In this document: positions 12,521 through 25,331 of the stretch, in pieces
Numbering within the stretch: the stretch's first letter is position 1
Layout of the letters: the number at the start of each line of letters is the position of its first letter
Source of the DNA: Chrysomallon squamiferum
Lineage: Eukaryota; Mollusca; Gastropoda; Neomphalida; Peltospiridae
Length of the DNA: 64,000 bases
Assembly: GCA_012295275.1 (NCBI GenBank)
Contig: CM022679.1
Span: 8,854,669-8,918,668 of the forward strand
Reading direction: 5' to 3'
Made by a program: the position numbers and the translations under genes
The notes under the pieces: generated by a model
Seen by the model: the letters and a program-made list of their open reading frames with translations, nothing else
The model's database searches: none
Told to the model about the DNA's origin: nothing

Positions 12521-13847
12521 AGTTACTGGGGGAACCCAACAACACACACACACATATACATACACATCGTATTTTACTCTTCATTCCTTGAGTCATTAAA
12601 AACGCTTTTAATATTGCATGATAACGATTTTAAATACACTGATCGGTTAAAACCGTTAGATTATTTATTTTATTTTATTTTATTTTATTTTATTTTGTTT
12701 TTGTTTATTTGTTTAAATATACTTTGAAAATGTTCTGTTATATTGATAGTGATGATGGTGATGATGATAAATAAATAAATTAATATGTAAATAAATGATG
12801 AAAGAAATGTTTAACTTTTTATTCATATTTTCATTTTAGGCATTTTATATATTTTTATTTATTTATTTTATTATTATTGTTTATTATTATTATTATTGTT
12901 ATTATTTTATACTGGGTTGAGGAATAAGCCATTGCAGTTAAATTAAATTTAATCATTACATAGAAGAAAACTTAAGCTTAATTCATAACAAGATGTAATT
13001 TAATCAATAATGAATTCTCCATTGTTATTTACCACATTTTCCCAATGATCAACAAGTTTTTTAATACCTCGACAATAAAAATTTAAATCACAATGACTTA
13101 TTCCTCAACCCAATATAAAAAAAAAAAAAAAAATAAAAAAAAATTTGAACAAACTAACAGAAAAAACAAGAAAACCAGACACAGAATTCTAGCTTTTATT
13201 TAGAAATTTGCATGTTTATTATGTCACAAAATATAAAACAACATATTTTCACATATTTCACAAAACCTAGTCTCTCATCAGTGGTGGATTTTAAGCCAAA
13301 AACACAGAACTTTCCCATCCCCATAACCTGTTTCCCTTCCCCCGTACCATAGAGCCTGCCTAACACCCTGAAGTAAAGTCGTCTCCCTTGACAAGTAAAA
13401 TGTCACCCCTTAATTACAGAGCTCATCTTTAAAGAAAATTAATACAAAGAAGAGAAAAGTGATAATAATATAATATTACAAAAAATATATAAAAATAATA
13501 ATAATAAATAACACACACACATACACACGTACACACGCACTCACACACAAACACAAATAATAATAAAAAACTTTCCCAGCCCAAAACACCAGTTCTGTAA
13601 CTTATGTTGTGAACATAATACTGCACAAATGTTGACTCTTTGATTGTTTTAGTTTTTGTTGTACAAACTGTGTACAGTTTGAATGTTCATTTTACAAATG
13701 AACAGTGCAGTCAATCATCAATGATGTAATCTCTGTTATCTTATATTATTTCTTGACACCTTTGATTTCTTAACCAATATAAACCATGGTTTATGAAATA
13801 AATTCATTATATACTTTAAAAATATATAGTAGAATGATAAAATTAAA

Positions 13848-13848
<1 letters not shown>

Positions 13849-13894
<46 letters not shown>

Positions 13895-14156
13895 AAGTAA
13901 TAGTACTTGTGATAACAGTAATTCTAATAATAGTAGTAATAGTAGAAGTAGTAATAACTATGAAGATAGTAGAAGGAGTAGCAGCAATGATAATAATAGT
14001 AGTAGTAGTAAAGTAATAGTACTTGTGATAACAGTAATTCTAATAATAGTAGTAATAGTAGAAGTAGTAATAACTATGAAGATAGTAGAAGGAGTAGCAG
14101 CAATGATAATAATAGTAATAGTAGTAGCAGTGGTAATGATGATGATAATAGCAGGT

Positions 14157-14192
<36 letters not shown>

Positions 14193-14202
14193 ATCAATAT
14201 GG
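13849..14202. repeat. (AGT)n microsatellite containing a 116-bp direct duplication
   Basis: AGT runs flank a more complex block. The block beginning AAAGTAATAGTACTTGTGAT occurs at 13894 and again at 14010 with almost no differences, a recent 116-bp tandem duplication within the microsatellite. Confidence 0.9.
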
Positions 14203-15756
14203 AAAGCTAGGTCTCTTTAAGTAAAAAATAACAAGTGTCACTGGTTATGTATATAATAATTTCAAATAATCAACATTTCTTGGAAAATTGAATAAAAAAA
14301 AAAATTTAAATTATAAATGAGAATGTTCTATTACACAATAATAATTAAATACAATAACAAATCTAATTTATATATATGTACATACATAATTATAAACTAT
14401 ATAAATGTTTGTAAACAAAATTGTTCATTTTTAACATAAATGATCCCAGACAAATTGTGTATATATTTTTTACAGTTACACATGTATAAAGGAATGTACA
14501 CTAAATACCACTAACAACAATGTAACAACAAGTTGCAAAAATAAACAACAGGAGGTGAATAAATTTTCATAAATCAGACTGTTAATGGCTTTTTGCCCAG
14601 GTGTTATTAACCAATAAGAGTAGTCTGCCCTTTCACATTTATATTAATAATTACCAATGGGGAATGAATGGATCAAGTGTAATTTTCATTCATTATTAAT
14701 GCAGATGGAAATTCAGCGTTCTGTGGTAATTATACAGCTATGTTGTACACTGTAGTACTAAGTGAAACTATGTATTACAGTTACATTCTGCATAAAGTAG
14801 TAAGTTATTACTTCTTTTAATCTGGCAGTAACTTTGTAATTCATATATATTGTTAAAATATAGATACATTTTTCATTAAAATAATTTTTAATATACATTT
14901 ATTATTACTTTTAATTTGTAAAATTATTTATTTATTTATTTATTGAAGGAAAACTATAGCTTTTCTTTTACTGAATATTAAATGTTGAAAATATATCTTA
15001 AAATGAACTTTCATTATTAAATATGATGGGTGTGTGTGGGTGTGTGTTTTCATACATACAGACTCACACACACACACACATATATCCAGACACATATAAT
15101 GTACAAGAGAGAAGAAACAAATATATACATATTTGCCATCATGTAAAATAAAAAAATTAAAATAAGATTTCACACAAACAATTATTACCAAAATAAAATA
15201 ATTTGTTCCTGAATGAAAATCATTATCTCATTTGTTCAGCTTCAAACTAATACAATGCAGATTGATTTCTTACATAAAAGACAATAATATTATGTTGACA
15301 CAATATTAACATCAACAGCATGTTAACTGTAAGGAATCAATGAATCAATGCTAAAGCAATAACAATTTTATAGTCATTTACATAAATAATAAAGATTATA
15401 ATGAAACGTTATTAAGACATTTTATCTAAATAACTTTAAAGTGAAAGAAAGGGGCTGTTCTATTTTTATATCCCACAGAAATCAACTATTATTATTATTA
15501 TTATTATTTTTTTTTTTTTTAATCTTCTCTTCTATGAGAGGTTTTAAGAAATAGATTTTATGGAAGTAGATTTTATGCTCAATACAGGTCATTAACTGTA
15601 ATAAATCAATAAGTAAACAAGAGGTCAAGAAGAAATGTTTTATTAAATCAGTTCCTTATCTGAATTAATGTTTTCTAAATATAACCAGTTGTATGACGTA
15701 CATCATTTCTTTTTAACTCAATTGAAATATGCTGCCTTTTTTTTTTTTTTCATTTG

Positions 15757-15797
<41 letters not shown>

Positions 15798-17099
15798 CAC
15801 AGTAACAGATAATAATGTATTTTACTTTGATTACAATGACATTACCATAGTTACCATAGTTACCAAACACAAATGATCAGTGAAGTAAGCAGTTTAGAAG
15901 AGAATAATGAGCTGAAGCAACATTCATTACCATCTTATTTCTGTGTTCTGGATTTTTTGTTTATTTATATAACTATCATACTGTCATTATTTTTTAATGT
16001 GTATTGAATTGACCTCCGGTTTTAATGTTTGTTCAAGTAAAATTTTAATATTTTAATCAACATTACATGAAATACATATACAGAACTCAAACAGTAAATA
16101 TAATATATAATTATAATGGAATGTCTACCATACATTCAAACATAACACACACATATACACACCTAACATACATACATGTGTGTGTGTGTGTGTGTGTGTC
16201 TTTGTATTAAATGCTGCATTCATAAAATATAACAACTGCTGAAAGGGGCACTTAAATGTAATATAGAGTGTTTATATTTTACAATAATAATAATAATATA
16301 CAGTCACTATAATTACTGAATTATCATTATCTTCATCCTTAATGTAATAATAATATTATTATTTTATTATAATTATTATTTATTATTATTATTATAATTA
16401 TTATTTATTATTATTATTATAAAAATAATAAATTAAAATTTAAAATTTCTGAGAGAAACACTAATTAATGTTAATAAACATAATATGTACATCTCATTTT
16501 ATTTTTTATATTTTAATAATACTGTTGGGTTTTCTATTTCTTGGAGTATTTGATATTTGTTCATATTGGTAATACTTTTCAGGAATTTCTCTCACTCAGT
16601 TATTTTCAATTTAAAAAAAAAAATATTAACTGTTGTTTATGAACTAATGAAATATATTACTGATATTTATTTATTTGTTTATTTATTTTACGTAAAATAT
16701 AAAACATATTCCTAAGTCACTCAACAAAAACAGTTTTTAAATTAGTATGCATCAAGACAGATGCTTATCTTATCAATCTCGAGAGACTCTGTTTTCCTTA
16801 ATACAGAGATCCATGGAAATGATGGTTTAAATTATAAAATGGAATTTATTAAGAGGTAGAATACAACTGAAATTTTGTTTGATAACTCTCAACAGATGAA
16901 TAGAATGAGTCACACTATACAAGACCTGTGAATATTAATGACAACAACACTTTTAATATTAATATGCATAGTAGTGTGCTGGCTAAGAATATTAAACTAA
17001 CAACATTCTTTACAATAGAATATGGGTTTTGTATATAATAATTATATTACATTTCAACTAGTCTGTTCAACAAAGATCACAGGAAAGTTATTATATATG

Positions 17100-17990
17100 A
17101 TCCAACCATCAGGAAGAGTCAACTAATTCATGAGAAAGTCACTATTGATGTCACTACTCAGCTAATTCAGGAAAAGTCACAAAAGATGTATGAATTATCA
17201 ATATTCAACTAATTCAGGAGAAAGTCACTATTGATGTCACTACTCAGCTAATTCGGGAAAAGTCACAAAACAAATGATCAATATTCAACTAATTCATGTA
17301 TGAATTTAGGAAAAGTCACAAAAGATGTATGAATGATCAATATTCAACTAATTCAGGAGAAAGTCACTATTGATGTCACTACTCAGCTAATTCAGGAAAA
17401 GTCACAAAAGATGTATGAATGATCAATATTCAACTAATTCACGAGAAAGTCACTAATGATGTCACTACTCAGCTAATTCAGGAAAAGTCACAAAAGATGT
17501 ATGAATGATCAATATTCAACTAATTCATGAGAAAGTCACTATTGATGTCACTACTCAGCTAATTCGGGAAAAGTCACAAAAGATGTATGAATGATCAATA
17601 TTCAACTAATTCATGAGAAAGTCACTATTGATGTCACTACTCAGCTAATTCAGGAAAAGTCACAAAAGATGTATGAATGATCAATATTCAACTAATTCAT
17701 GAGAAAGTCACTATTGATGTCACTACTCAGCTAATTCAGGAAAAGTCACAAAAGATGTATGAATTATCAATATTCAACTAATTCACGAGAAAGTCACTAT
17801 TGATGTCACTACTCAGCTAATTCAGGAAAAGTCACAAAAGATGTATGAATTATCAATATTCAACTAATTCACGAGAAAGTCACTATTGATGTCACTACTC
17901 AGCTAATTCAGGAAAAGTCACAAAAGATGTATGAATTATCAATATTCAACTAATTCAGGAGAAAGTCACCAATGACATATGAATGTCACT
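17100..17990. repeat. 86-bp tandem array, about nine to ten near-identical copies
   Basis: The phrase GATGTCACTACTCAGCTAAT recurs at about 17148, 17233, 17372, 17458, 17544, 17630, 17716, 17802 and 17888. Six successive spacings are 86 bp; one is 139 bp (a unit with an insertion). Copies differ at a few positions only. Diverged relatives continue to about 18350. No coding frame or clear splice motif is conserved. Confidence 0.93.
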
Positions 17991-18969
17991 ACTCAGAAAC
18001 TTGAGGGAAAATCATCATTGATGCATGAAAGTCACTACTCAGAAACTTGAGGAAAAGTCACCGTTGATGTGTGAACTGTCTCTACTGAACTAATTTCAGA
18101 TTTAAGTCACTATTGATGTATGAATTACCACTATTCAAAAAAAATGCCACAGGAAAGTCACTATTGATGTATGAACCATCAATATTCAGCTACTTCAAGA
18201 GAAAGTCGTTACAGATGTATGAACTACCAGTATCCAACCAATTCAGAGCAAAGTTACTATAAACAAATGAACTATGAAATTCAGCTAATTCAGGGTGAAG
18301 TCAGTAGTTATGCATGAACTATCACTACTCAGATATTCAGAATAAAATTCATCAAAGACATGTAAATGGTTATATTGATGCTGCGGGTTTCTGATCATGA
18401 ATAATTAAAAACATATTCAATATTTTATACAAATACGATTAAATATACTCTATAATATGTACATAAATGATTTAAAAATTACATAAATCTTTCAAATATG
18501 CTGTAAGATGAAAATTGCATTTAAGTATCTAAAAAACAAAAAAAAAAAACAAAAACAAAACAAACACTACAGACACTATGAACATACAAATATTAAAATT
18601 CTAATATGTTCCAAAGATTTATAACATTTGAGTATATCAGAGATTTTAAAATTAAATTATTTGAATTATGTGAATAAAAATGTCTGATTAACAATATGTA
18701 TATATTTGTTCTTGCTGGAATTTTTGAGTAGCTTGTTGTAAAAAATGATATTAAAAATTATGTTTAAAAATGCAAGGATGATATATGCATATATCAAAAC
18801 CTTTAGTGTAAAATGATAATGAAGTAACCCATATGATTAAACATTGATCTTAACATTGGTAATTCTTAAAACATGTTTAAATGTTTAATTAAAAAATTGC
18901 TGAATGAAAAAGATATTTGAAAAACCAGTTCAAAGGCATTAAAAATGTTTGGCAAAATCTTAATTTATA

Positions 18970-19038
<69 letters not shown>

Positions 19039-19418
19039 ACAAACAAACAAAATATTTCAGAAAACTTAACTAAACTAAACTAAACTAAAATAAAATAAAA
19101 TAAAATAAAACAAAACAAAATAAATAAAAATAAACAAACAAAACATTTCATAAATTATTTCGTTTTGGCAGAATTTAATTGACAGCAGTTTTTAATTACA
19201 AAAATTAAAAAATTATTTTAAAATTTTCATAAATTTTTGTTTGTATGAACTCTTTATACATAAAATGTGACAAATAAATAGAAAACTCCATGATATACAT
19301 AATACTGCAATATTAACAAGGGAAAAAAAAAAACAACAACAAAAAACCCCCCAAGATATTTAAAAATAAATTAAATCACTGGACCCTTTTGTTTTGTTCA
19401 TCTTGTTCTTTTGCACAT

Positions 19419-19468
19419 TTACCGTCTGATTGGGTTAAATGGTTTCTTGGCAACTAAAACAGTAGCCA
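19419..19468 (-). CDS. ADAP proposed terminal exon 9
   Basis: A good acceptor (GTTTTTATTTCAG) precedes 50 nt that, in the phase left by the exon 8 donor at 20513, read M-A-T-V-L-V-A-K-K-P-F-N-P-I-R-R then stop. The methionine codon is split A|TG across the junction. Using it gives a 373-residue protein, close to the 374 residues I recall for human ADAP1. No canonical AATAAA is seen within 240 bp; an ATTAAA lies near 19175 on the minus strand. The alternative is that exon 8 reads through to a stop at 20488. The phase and length agreement are supportive, not decisive. Confidence 0.4.
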
Positions 19469-19699
19469 CTGAAATAAAAACAAAATAATAATAATAAATT
19501 AAAAGTCATAAAATAATAATAGTAATGAAAGTAGTAGCGGTAGTTGTTGTAGTATAGTAATCTTAACAGTAGAAACTGAAGTGGAAGTAACAGTAATAAC
19601 AGAAATGGTAGTAGTGGAAGTAGTAGTAGTAATAATAACAGCAGTAGATATTGGATGAAGAAGTGGTTGTTGTAGTAGTGATTTATGACCAAGTTATTT

Positions 19700-20520
19700 T
19701 TACTGTTGTTTGGAGTGACATGCTTTTATTATCTTTTGCACTGATGTAATTTTACAATCTTGTCTTGTTTTTGCTATGTTGCAGAGTGACCTATGACATA
19801 ATTTCTACTGTCTTTTCAAGTGATTTACAGCTTATTATTTTCCATCAAATCTTTTATCAGGTGACTTACTTTATCTTTTTGACCAACTAAACTTTTGGTA
19901 TCTTGTTTGGTAACAGTCAGTCTTTTTTTAGTCACCTACTTCTGCTGTTTTGTAGAATGGTGAATGTTGTTATCTCCTTGGGTGACTCACTTCTGATATC
20001 TTGTTGGTGGATTTACTTTTACTGTTTCACTCTTAGAGACTAAATTTAATTTTTTTTTTTTCGAGTGATTTTTCTAGATATTATTTTCCATCAATTTTCT
20101 ACTGAGGTGACTTACCTCTTCTATCTTGTAGGATAATTTATTTTAACTACCTTGAAAGGATGACTTACTTTTTCTATCTTTTTTGGTGATTTACTTTTGC
20201 TATCTTTTTGGGGTGATTGACTCTTACTATATCTTTCTGGTGGCTACCTTTCTGTGGTGATGGACTCTTAGTATCTTTTGGGGTTACTCACTTTTGCTAT
20301 ATTTTTGGGTGACTTACTCTTACTATCTTTTTAGGTGACTTACTTTTGCTATCTTTTTGGGTGACTTACTCTTACTATCTTTTTGGGGTGACTCACTCTT
20401 GCTATCTTTTTTTGGTGGTGACTGACTCTTACAATCTCTTTCGGGTGACTGACTCTTGCTATCTTTTTGGGGGGTGACTTAATCTTACTATCTTTTTTTT
20501 CGGGGTGACTCACTTTTGCT
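19700..20520 (-). repeat. 26-bp minisatellite derived from the exon 8 / donor junction
   Basis: Read on the minus strand, the unit is AAAAAGATAGCAAAAGTAAG followed by TCACCC. The first unit is the end of ADAP exon 8 with its splice donor. About a dozen recognisable copies follow, decaying toward 19700, and nearly fill proposed intron 8. Several copies keep GTAAGT or GTGAGT at the donor position. Unit length is not a multiple of three. Confidence 0.88.
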
Positions 20521-20736
20521 ATCTTGTGGGGTGAGCGGCATCTCGACGACTTTCTTCAGCTGCTCCACCCACTCATCCATCTCCTCCTTGGTCTCCGCCT
20601 TCAGCACAAACTTTCTGTCTGGCGTGTTCAGCGTGAAGCAGTTGGCGCTGGTCCCTTTGCCCTCCGTGGCCCCAGTAGTCACTGAGTAGTCAGAGTCTCG
20701 ACTGCCTATAAACACTTCACCTTTCGGAAAGGCATT
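20514..20736 (-). CDS. ADAP exon 8: C-terminal half of PH2
   Basis: The exon begins N-A-F-P-K-G-E-V-F-I-G and continues through N-T-P-D-R-K-F-V-L-K-A-E-T to the PH C-terminal helix E-E-M-D-E-W-V-E-Q-L-K-K-V-V with its conserved tryptophan, then M-P-L-T-P-Q. It matches the end of PH2 in ADAP1/centaurin-alpha1 and starts in phase 0 after an AATTTCAG acceptor. The 3' end is uncertain. A donor AAAA|GTGAGT at 20513 leaves phase 1 and fits the proposed terminal exon. Without splicing, the frame runs eleven bits further (S-E-S-P-R-K-K-R) to a stop at 20488, giving 365 residues. The junction is the founder copy of the adjoining minisatellite. The exon is GC-richer than its surroundings. Confidence 0.9.
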
Positions 20737-20819
20737 CTGAAATTTGGTTTGAAAACAGACAGTGGAATAGTGCCGTATTTCTCTGAATTGTTGTTATTAT
20801 TATTGTTATTTCTCTGAAT

Positions 20820-20883
20820 TGTTGTTATTATTATTGTTATTGTTATTGTTATTTTTATTATTAATTATTATTATTAATTATTA

Positions 20884-20918
<35 letters not shown>

Positions 20919-21050
20919 GTTATATTATTATTATTGTTAATATTTTATTATTATTATTATTATTTATTATTTTATTAATTATATTATTATTATTAATTAT
21001 TATTGTTTTATTAATATTGTTATTATTGTTGTTGTTGTTTTTTGAATATT
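20820..21050. repeat. long ATT/GTT microsatellite
   Basis: An imperfect ATT run with GTT interruptions, more than 200 bp, in ADAP intron 7. Confidence 0.9.
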
Positions 21051-21139
21051 CCATTATTTCATTATTTCTTTCTTTATTTATTTATTTTTAAAATTATTAT
21101 ATTTTTATAGTCATTATTTTGTAATATATCTTGTACTGA

Positions 21140-21171
<32 letters not shown>

Positions 21172-22029
21172 CTACATAGTGCTTATCTATTATTAATCAT
21201 AATGCAACTGATACCAGAGCACTGTGCTATTGGCTGATTACTTTTCACAAACCAAGTTACATGAGATGCACACTTCACCACCTAGCACACTCGTTTTATT
21301 TATTATTTACTCAAAATTTGAAACAGTTTTAACAAGGGCTTTAATAATATTATGTTATGACGAGTTCGCTTCTGAATTATTTTTAGCTAGATTTTAAAGT
21401 TTGGAGGTATGAATAAATAGTGTGATAAAATTCTTTACATTTAAAATAAAAAAAATTATATTTCTGTCGCCAAAGTAAAGTACTTTATTATCTGTATCAG
21501 GTGAATTTTTAAATTTATTTATTTATTTTTATTTATTTATTTATTTTTATTTATTTTATTTTTATTTTTAATTTGTTTTGTTTTTTCCCCTCATTATTTG
21601 GGATTAAAAAAGGCAGCTTATATATATTCTTGAGTCACCTATCATCACTCATAACAAAGAATAATAATACATTAAGACTGCTACAAAATATTTGAACTCT
21701 ACTTTGTTTTGTTCTTAACAACTTGAATTGTTTTATAACTGGATATGAACCAGACTGATAAATCTTTTTTTCTTTTATTCCTGATATCAGATAAAAATCT
21801 GATAAAATCTGTACACTTGTATATCACAACTCCAGAAAAATTGTATGCCCATATATTTTATAATTGAATTCTTTTGTTGTTTTACTTCATAATTAATTCA
21901 GACTGGACAGTAAAAAACAAAAAAATATAAATATAAATATTGAGAATTTTTTTTTTTTTTTTTTTTTACAATATTACATTTTCAAGCAGAGTATGTGAGA
22001 AAGCATTGTGTCAGATACTAAGAATATTT

Positions 22030-22119
22030 TAATTTTATTTTATTTATTTATTTATTTATTTATTCATTTATTTTATTTTATTTTATTTTATTTTATTTTA
22101 TTTTATTTTATTTTATTTT

Positions 22120-22164
<45 letters not shown>

Positions 22165-22200
22165 TTATTTTATTTTATTTTTTTTTTTATTTATCTATTT
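22030..22200. repeat. TTTTA and poly-T tract
   Basis: TTTA runs are followed by TTTTA pentamers and a poly-T run of about 40, in ADAP intron 7 upstream (on the plus strand) of exon 7. Confidence 0.92.
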
Positions 22201-22294
22201 CTGTGTTACAAGCAGACTATGTGACAACAACAGCATTGTGTCAGATCTCTGCACACACTTCACAGTTTGCTGTGGATTAACTGGTATATCTCAC

Positions 22295-22426
22295 CAGAGG
22301 CTCCTCGAAGTACATGAGCTTTCTCTTGTCCAGAATAAACCATCTTCTTTTAAACGGCTCATTCCTTGGTCCCATCTTGTACAGCCAGCCCTCCTTGAGA
22401 AAATCTTTTGTTAAATCTTCAGCAAG
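22295..22426 (-). CDS. ADAP exon 7: start of PH2
   Basis: The exon has 44 codons in phase 0. After a short linker (L-A-E-D-L-T-K-D-F-L) it reads K-E-G-W-L-Y-K-M-G, then F-K-R-R-W-F-I-L-D-K-R-K-L-M-Y-F. This is the beta1-beta4 start of the second PH domain (residues about 248-283), with the basic residues around the beta1-beta2 loop that bind phosphoinositide head groups. The acceptor is TATTTCAG. The donor is CTG|GTGAGA. Confidence 0.95.
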
Positions 22427-22853
22427 CTGAAATATTCAGAAAAAATAAACAATTTTTGTCATTAATAATTATCACTATATATAAATATATATATGTATAT
22501 ATATCATGTATATATATATGTGTGTGTATATATATATATAATATATATATATATTTATAAAATATAATGATAATTAAAAATATTTAAAAATAAAAAAATA
22601 AAAATAAAATAATAAAATAATAAATTTCAGTTCTTAACAATAAGACTTAACAAACATATAAAGAATGAAAAATCTATATCAGATTTGCTATTTGTAAAAA
22701 AATAGATACGTAATATTCTTTTACATAGATCTGTTTCATGCTTTATTTACCTTTTCTATACATATATTTATATATTTATATTTATACCTACTTTATATTT
22801 TATTTATCTGTTCTGTTTTATATTTACCTGTTCTATATTTTTTTTTTTTTTAC
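22427..22853. other. ADAP intron 6
   Basis: A short AT-rich intron with TA and AAAT runs; nothing else seen. Confidence 0.85.
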
Positions 22854-22937
22854 CTGTTCTATATTCCTGTCAGGAAAAGCTATTTTTCTCCTGTCCAGTT
22901 TGGCAGCCCTAATAGCATAATACCAGTCTACAATGTC
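22854..22937 (-). CDS. ADAP exon 6: end of PH1 and inter-PH linker
   Basis: The exon has 28 codons in phase 0: D-I-V-D-W-Y-Y-A-I-R-A-A-K-L, then A-F-P-D-R-N-I-E-Q. The D-W motif is the C-terminal helix of PH1 (human ADAP1 has I-V-D-W-F-N-A-L-R-A-A). The acceptor is TGTTACAG. The donor is GTAAAA, next to a poly-T run (plus strand). Confidence 0.95.
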
Positions 22938-23094
22938 CTGTAACAGAAAATGTCATATTAAAATCTGATCTCACATTGTAAGCCTACACACTGAAGACAG
23001 TTAATAGAATTATCTAATTCATAAAACATGATTTGGAACAAGATTATCATACAGAAGATACTTCTATACAAATTATGTATGTAATTACACACAA

Positions 23095-23100
23095 ACACAC

Positions 23101-23139
<39 letters not shown>

Positions 23140-23225
23140 ACACACTCACACAAATGTGTATGTGTATGTATCTATATATATATATATATATATATACATA
23201 TGTGTGTGTGTGTGTGTGTTTATGT
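23095..23225. repeat. CA, TA and TG compound microsatellite
   Basis: A CA run, then a TA run, then a TG run. The CA and TG arms are reverse complements, so the tract can fold into a hairpin. Confidence 0.9.
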
Positions 23226-23487
23226 GTGTGATACATACATATTCTGTTAGTTATTTTTTGTACAAGTATGTGTATTATGAATACATAATGATTTGTAATC
23301 AGGAATTTTATTAGTATCATTTTGTTGTTGATAATTCATTATTTAATCTCCCATGGTGAAGATTGTGTATCTTATCTTGACATATATATATATATATATC
23401 ATAAAGTCTGTATTACCTTGACATATGTATTGCTTTGTTTTGTTTTTATTGAAAATTTACTCTCACCAAATATACCCAGTATATGTA

Positions 23488-23608
23488 ATTCTTAATTTTC
23501 AACAGGACCACCATCATTATAGTGTAACTGAAAATCAGCTACAACACATATTTCTGGAACTTCAGAATCATGTCATGATTTTTTGTGTTCATGTTGAAAA
23601 TTAAGAAT
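23488..23608. repeat. 121-bp inverted-repeat unit
   Basis: The 17-mer ATTCTTAATTTTCAACA (23488-23504) has its exact reverse complement at 23592-23608. The 87-bp spacer is unique. It could be a small MITE-like element or a hairpin. Confidence 0.6.
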
Positions 23609-25331
23609 CTCAACAATAAATACATTTAAAAGGAAAAAATAATTATTTTCTCTTATTCTTTTTTACAGATCATTTCTATCATGCACAGATCAGATTTTAA
23701 ATTTCATATCACAATGACCCTGTGTAAGTCAGTGTTATACAGAATTCATAAACAAAATTAGTTATTACATACATTCAAGTCAGACATTCCAGTTTCTGTT
23801 TAAACATCACAAATTGTTGGGTGATAAAACCATGGTTTGTGAGATCAGTAATTAAAAAAGGTTAAAGTATTAATAACTTAGTCTGAGGAGGAACACATTA
23901 TTATAGTAGTTTTTTTTTTAGTTAAACTGTTAATTCTTTAGATGAGAAACCATACACACATTTCTTGATCACAGAACATCTAGCAGTTACAAAAACATTC
24001 TCACTACTTCAAAAAATTAAATTAATTTATGACAAGTGGCAGTTAAACTCTAGACTCATCAAGGGTCAGATCTTAGAGTTTAGAAAGGGGTATCAACACA
24101 CTGACATGCTAAATAACATAAAACGTAGGTTAATTTATGCATTATTTCCATTATAATTTATATCACACGGATTCATCAGTTTACATCTTTAACATTTGGG
24201 GTGTTATATTGTTATTTTACAGTCTTGTGACATTCGATATAATACATAATTCATGCAAAACGTATATGAATGCAGCAGTGTAATACTGTTTGTATGCGAT
24301 ATATATCAGGGATTGTTACAACTTATACTCCTACCTCCCTGAACTGATCCTCTCCTAATGTTTAACTCTGCAGATAATAAAATTCACAAAAAGAACCGAT
24401 TATTATTAAAAAAAAATATATATATATTTCTAGTTCTTTCAGTTAGACATTTATCTGATTGTAAGTGAAAGAAAAATTTCATAGTCAATTATAAACATTC
24501 ATTTTCGGTGTGTCGTATTTTTAATTTAACTTTTCTATTGTTAATATATATTTTATATTTTTTATACATAATTAAGCTTTCATCCAGAAAACTAACAGAG
24601 GATCCAGACATTCCAGAAATGTTGTGGGTCACCTCAAAGCATGGTGGATACATTTCTGGTGGCACAGGATAACCAGTCAGATGGTGAAAATTATCAAAAC
24701 TCAGGTTTTCATGGAATAAGGTAAACCACATTCTACAGATCAGTGATATGTGATGCATGGAGGTGTAAAATAACATAAATTATAAATGAATCTTGGCAAA
24801 ATAAGTGGAGAGTTCTAGTATAATTTTGTTAATTAACTTTTTGACCAGTCACACAAAAACACAAACAACATGTTTTATTGACTGATTTCAGCAAAAAAAC
24901 ATGCATAGACATGAAAGTCGAGATGTTTTCAAAACTGTTTATGGTGATAAAAGAATTGATCTGTTGATGAACTGGACAGCATTAATAGACTGCAACTCAA
25001 AATTACATTGTGTGACATCTGACTGGTTATTCTATACCACCACACAAATGGTCTGGTATTTTTATAAAAAGCCTAAATTGAGAAATGTCCTTAGTAAAAC
25101 CAAGCAACTGTTTTTAACTGAGAATTTGTAACAGCTATCATTTTGTGTAATAGTGAATTAGTTTCTGAATTACAATTTAAAAAAAATTTATAATCCGCAA
25201 ATCAAGAATACTAACATTTATGAGGGAAAAAAAAAATGATTCATGCTTTCCTACAAAAACTGTTTTTAATTTTTATCTGTGCCAATTGATTCAGTATAAT
25301 ATATATTTTTTTTATTTTTTTTATCTTCTAC

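Larger units (their letters stand above)
12521..19418. other. intergenic region between slo and ADAP
   Basis: No exon with support was found on either strand. The region holds TTTTA, ATT and CA runs, a GTA microsatellite with an internal duplication (13.85-14.2 kb), homopolymers (for example A-run 15761-15794), the 86-bp array (17.1-18.0 kb) and AAT/AAAT runs at 18.97-19.14 kb. The segments 13.2-13.45 kb and 14.55-14.8 kb are unique-looking, but I recognise nothing in them. Confidence 0.6.
20737..22294. other. ADAP intron 7
   Basis: Non-coding. Its left end repeats the phrase TTCTCTGAATTGTTGTTATT twice (from about 20780), then a long ATT microsatellite (20820-21050), GT and TA runs (21140-21170), AAAT/TTTA runs (21510-21580), and TTTTA plus poly-T (22030-22200). 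The rest is AT-rich and unrecognised. Confidence 0.8.
22938..25331. other. ADAP intron 5
   Basis: Non-coding. It contains CA and TG runs with a TA run between them (23095-23225), a 121-bp hairpin-like inverted repeat (23488-23608) and two open-frame-bearing segments (24489-24776 and 24901-25131). Those two share a short inverted match (CATCTGACTGGTTAT on opposite strands). I do not recognise either; they may be decayed mobile sequence. Confidence 0.7.

Noticed and set aside
13958-14210. Long threonine/isoleucine and valine open frames on both strands
   Set aside because: Translation of an AGT microsatellite in different frames.
17100-17990. Possible CRISPR-like array of regular repeats
   Set aside because: Repeats are directly adjacent with no unique spacers, and the sequence is animal; it is a tandem minisatellite.
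24489-25131. Two open frames in ADAP intron 5 as a nested gene
   Set aside because: No recognised domain, no partner exons and opposite strands. A short inverted match between them suggests decayed repeat sequence.
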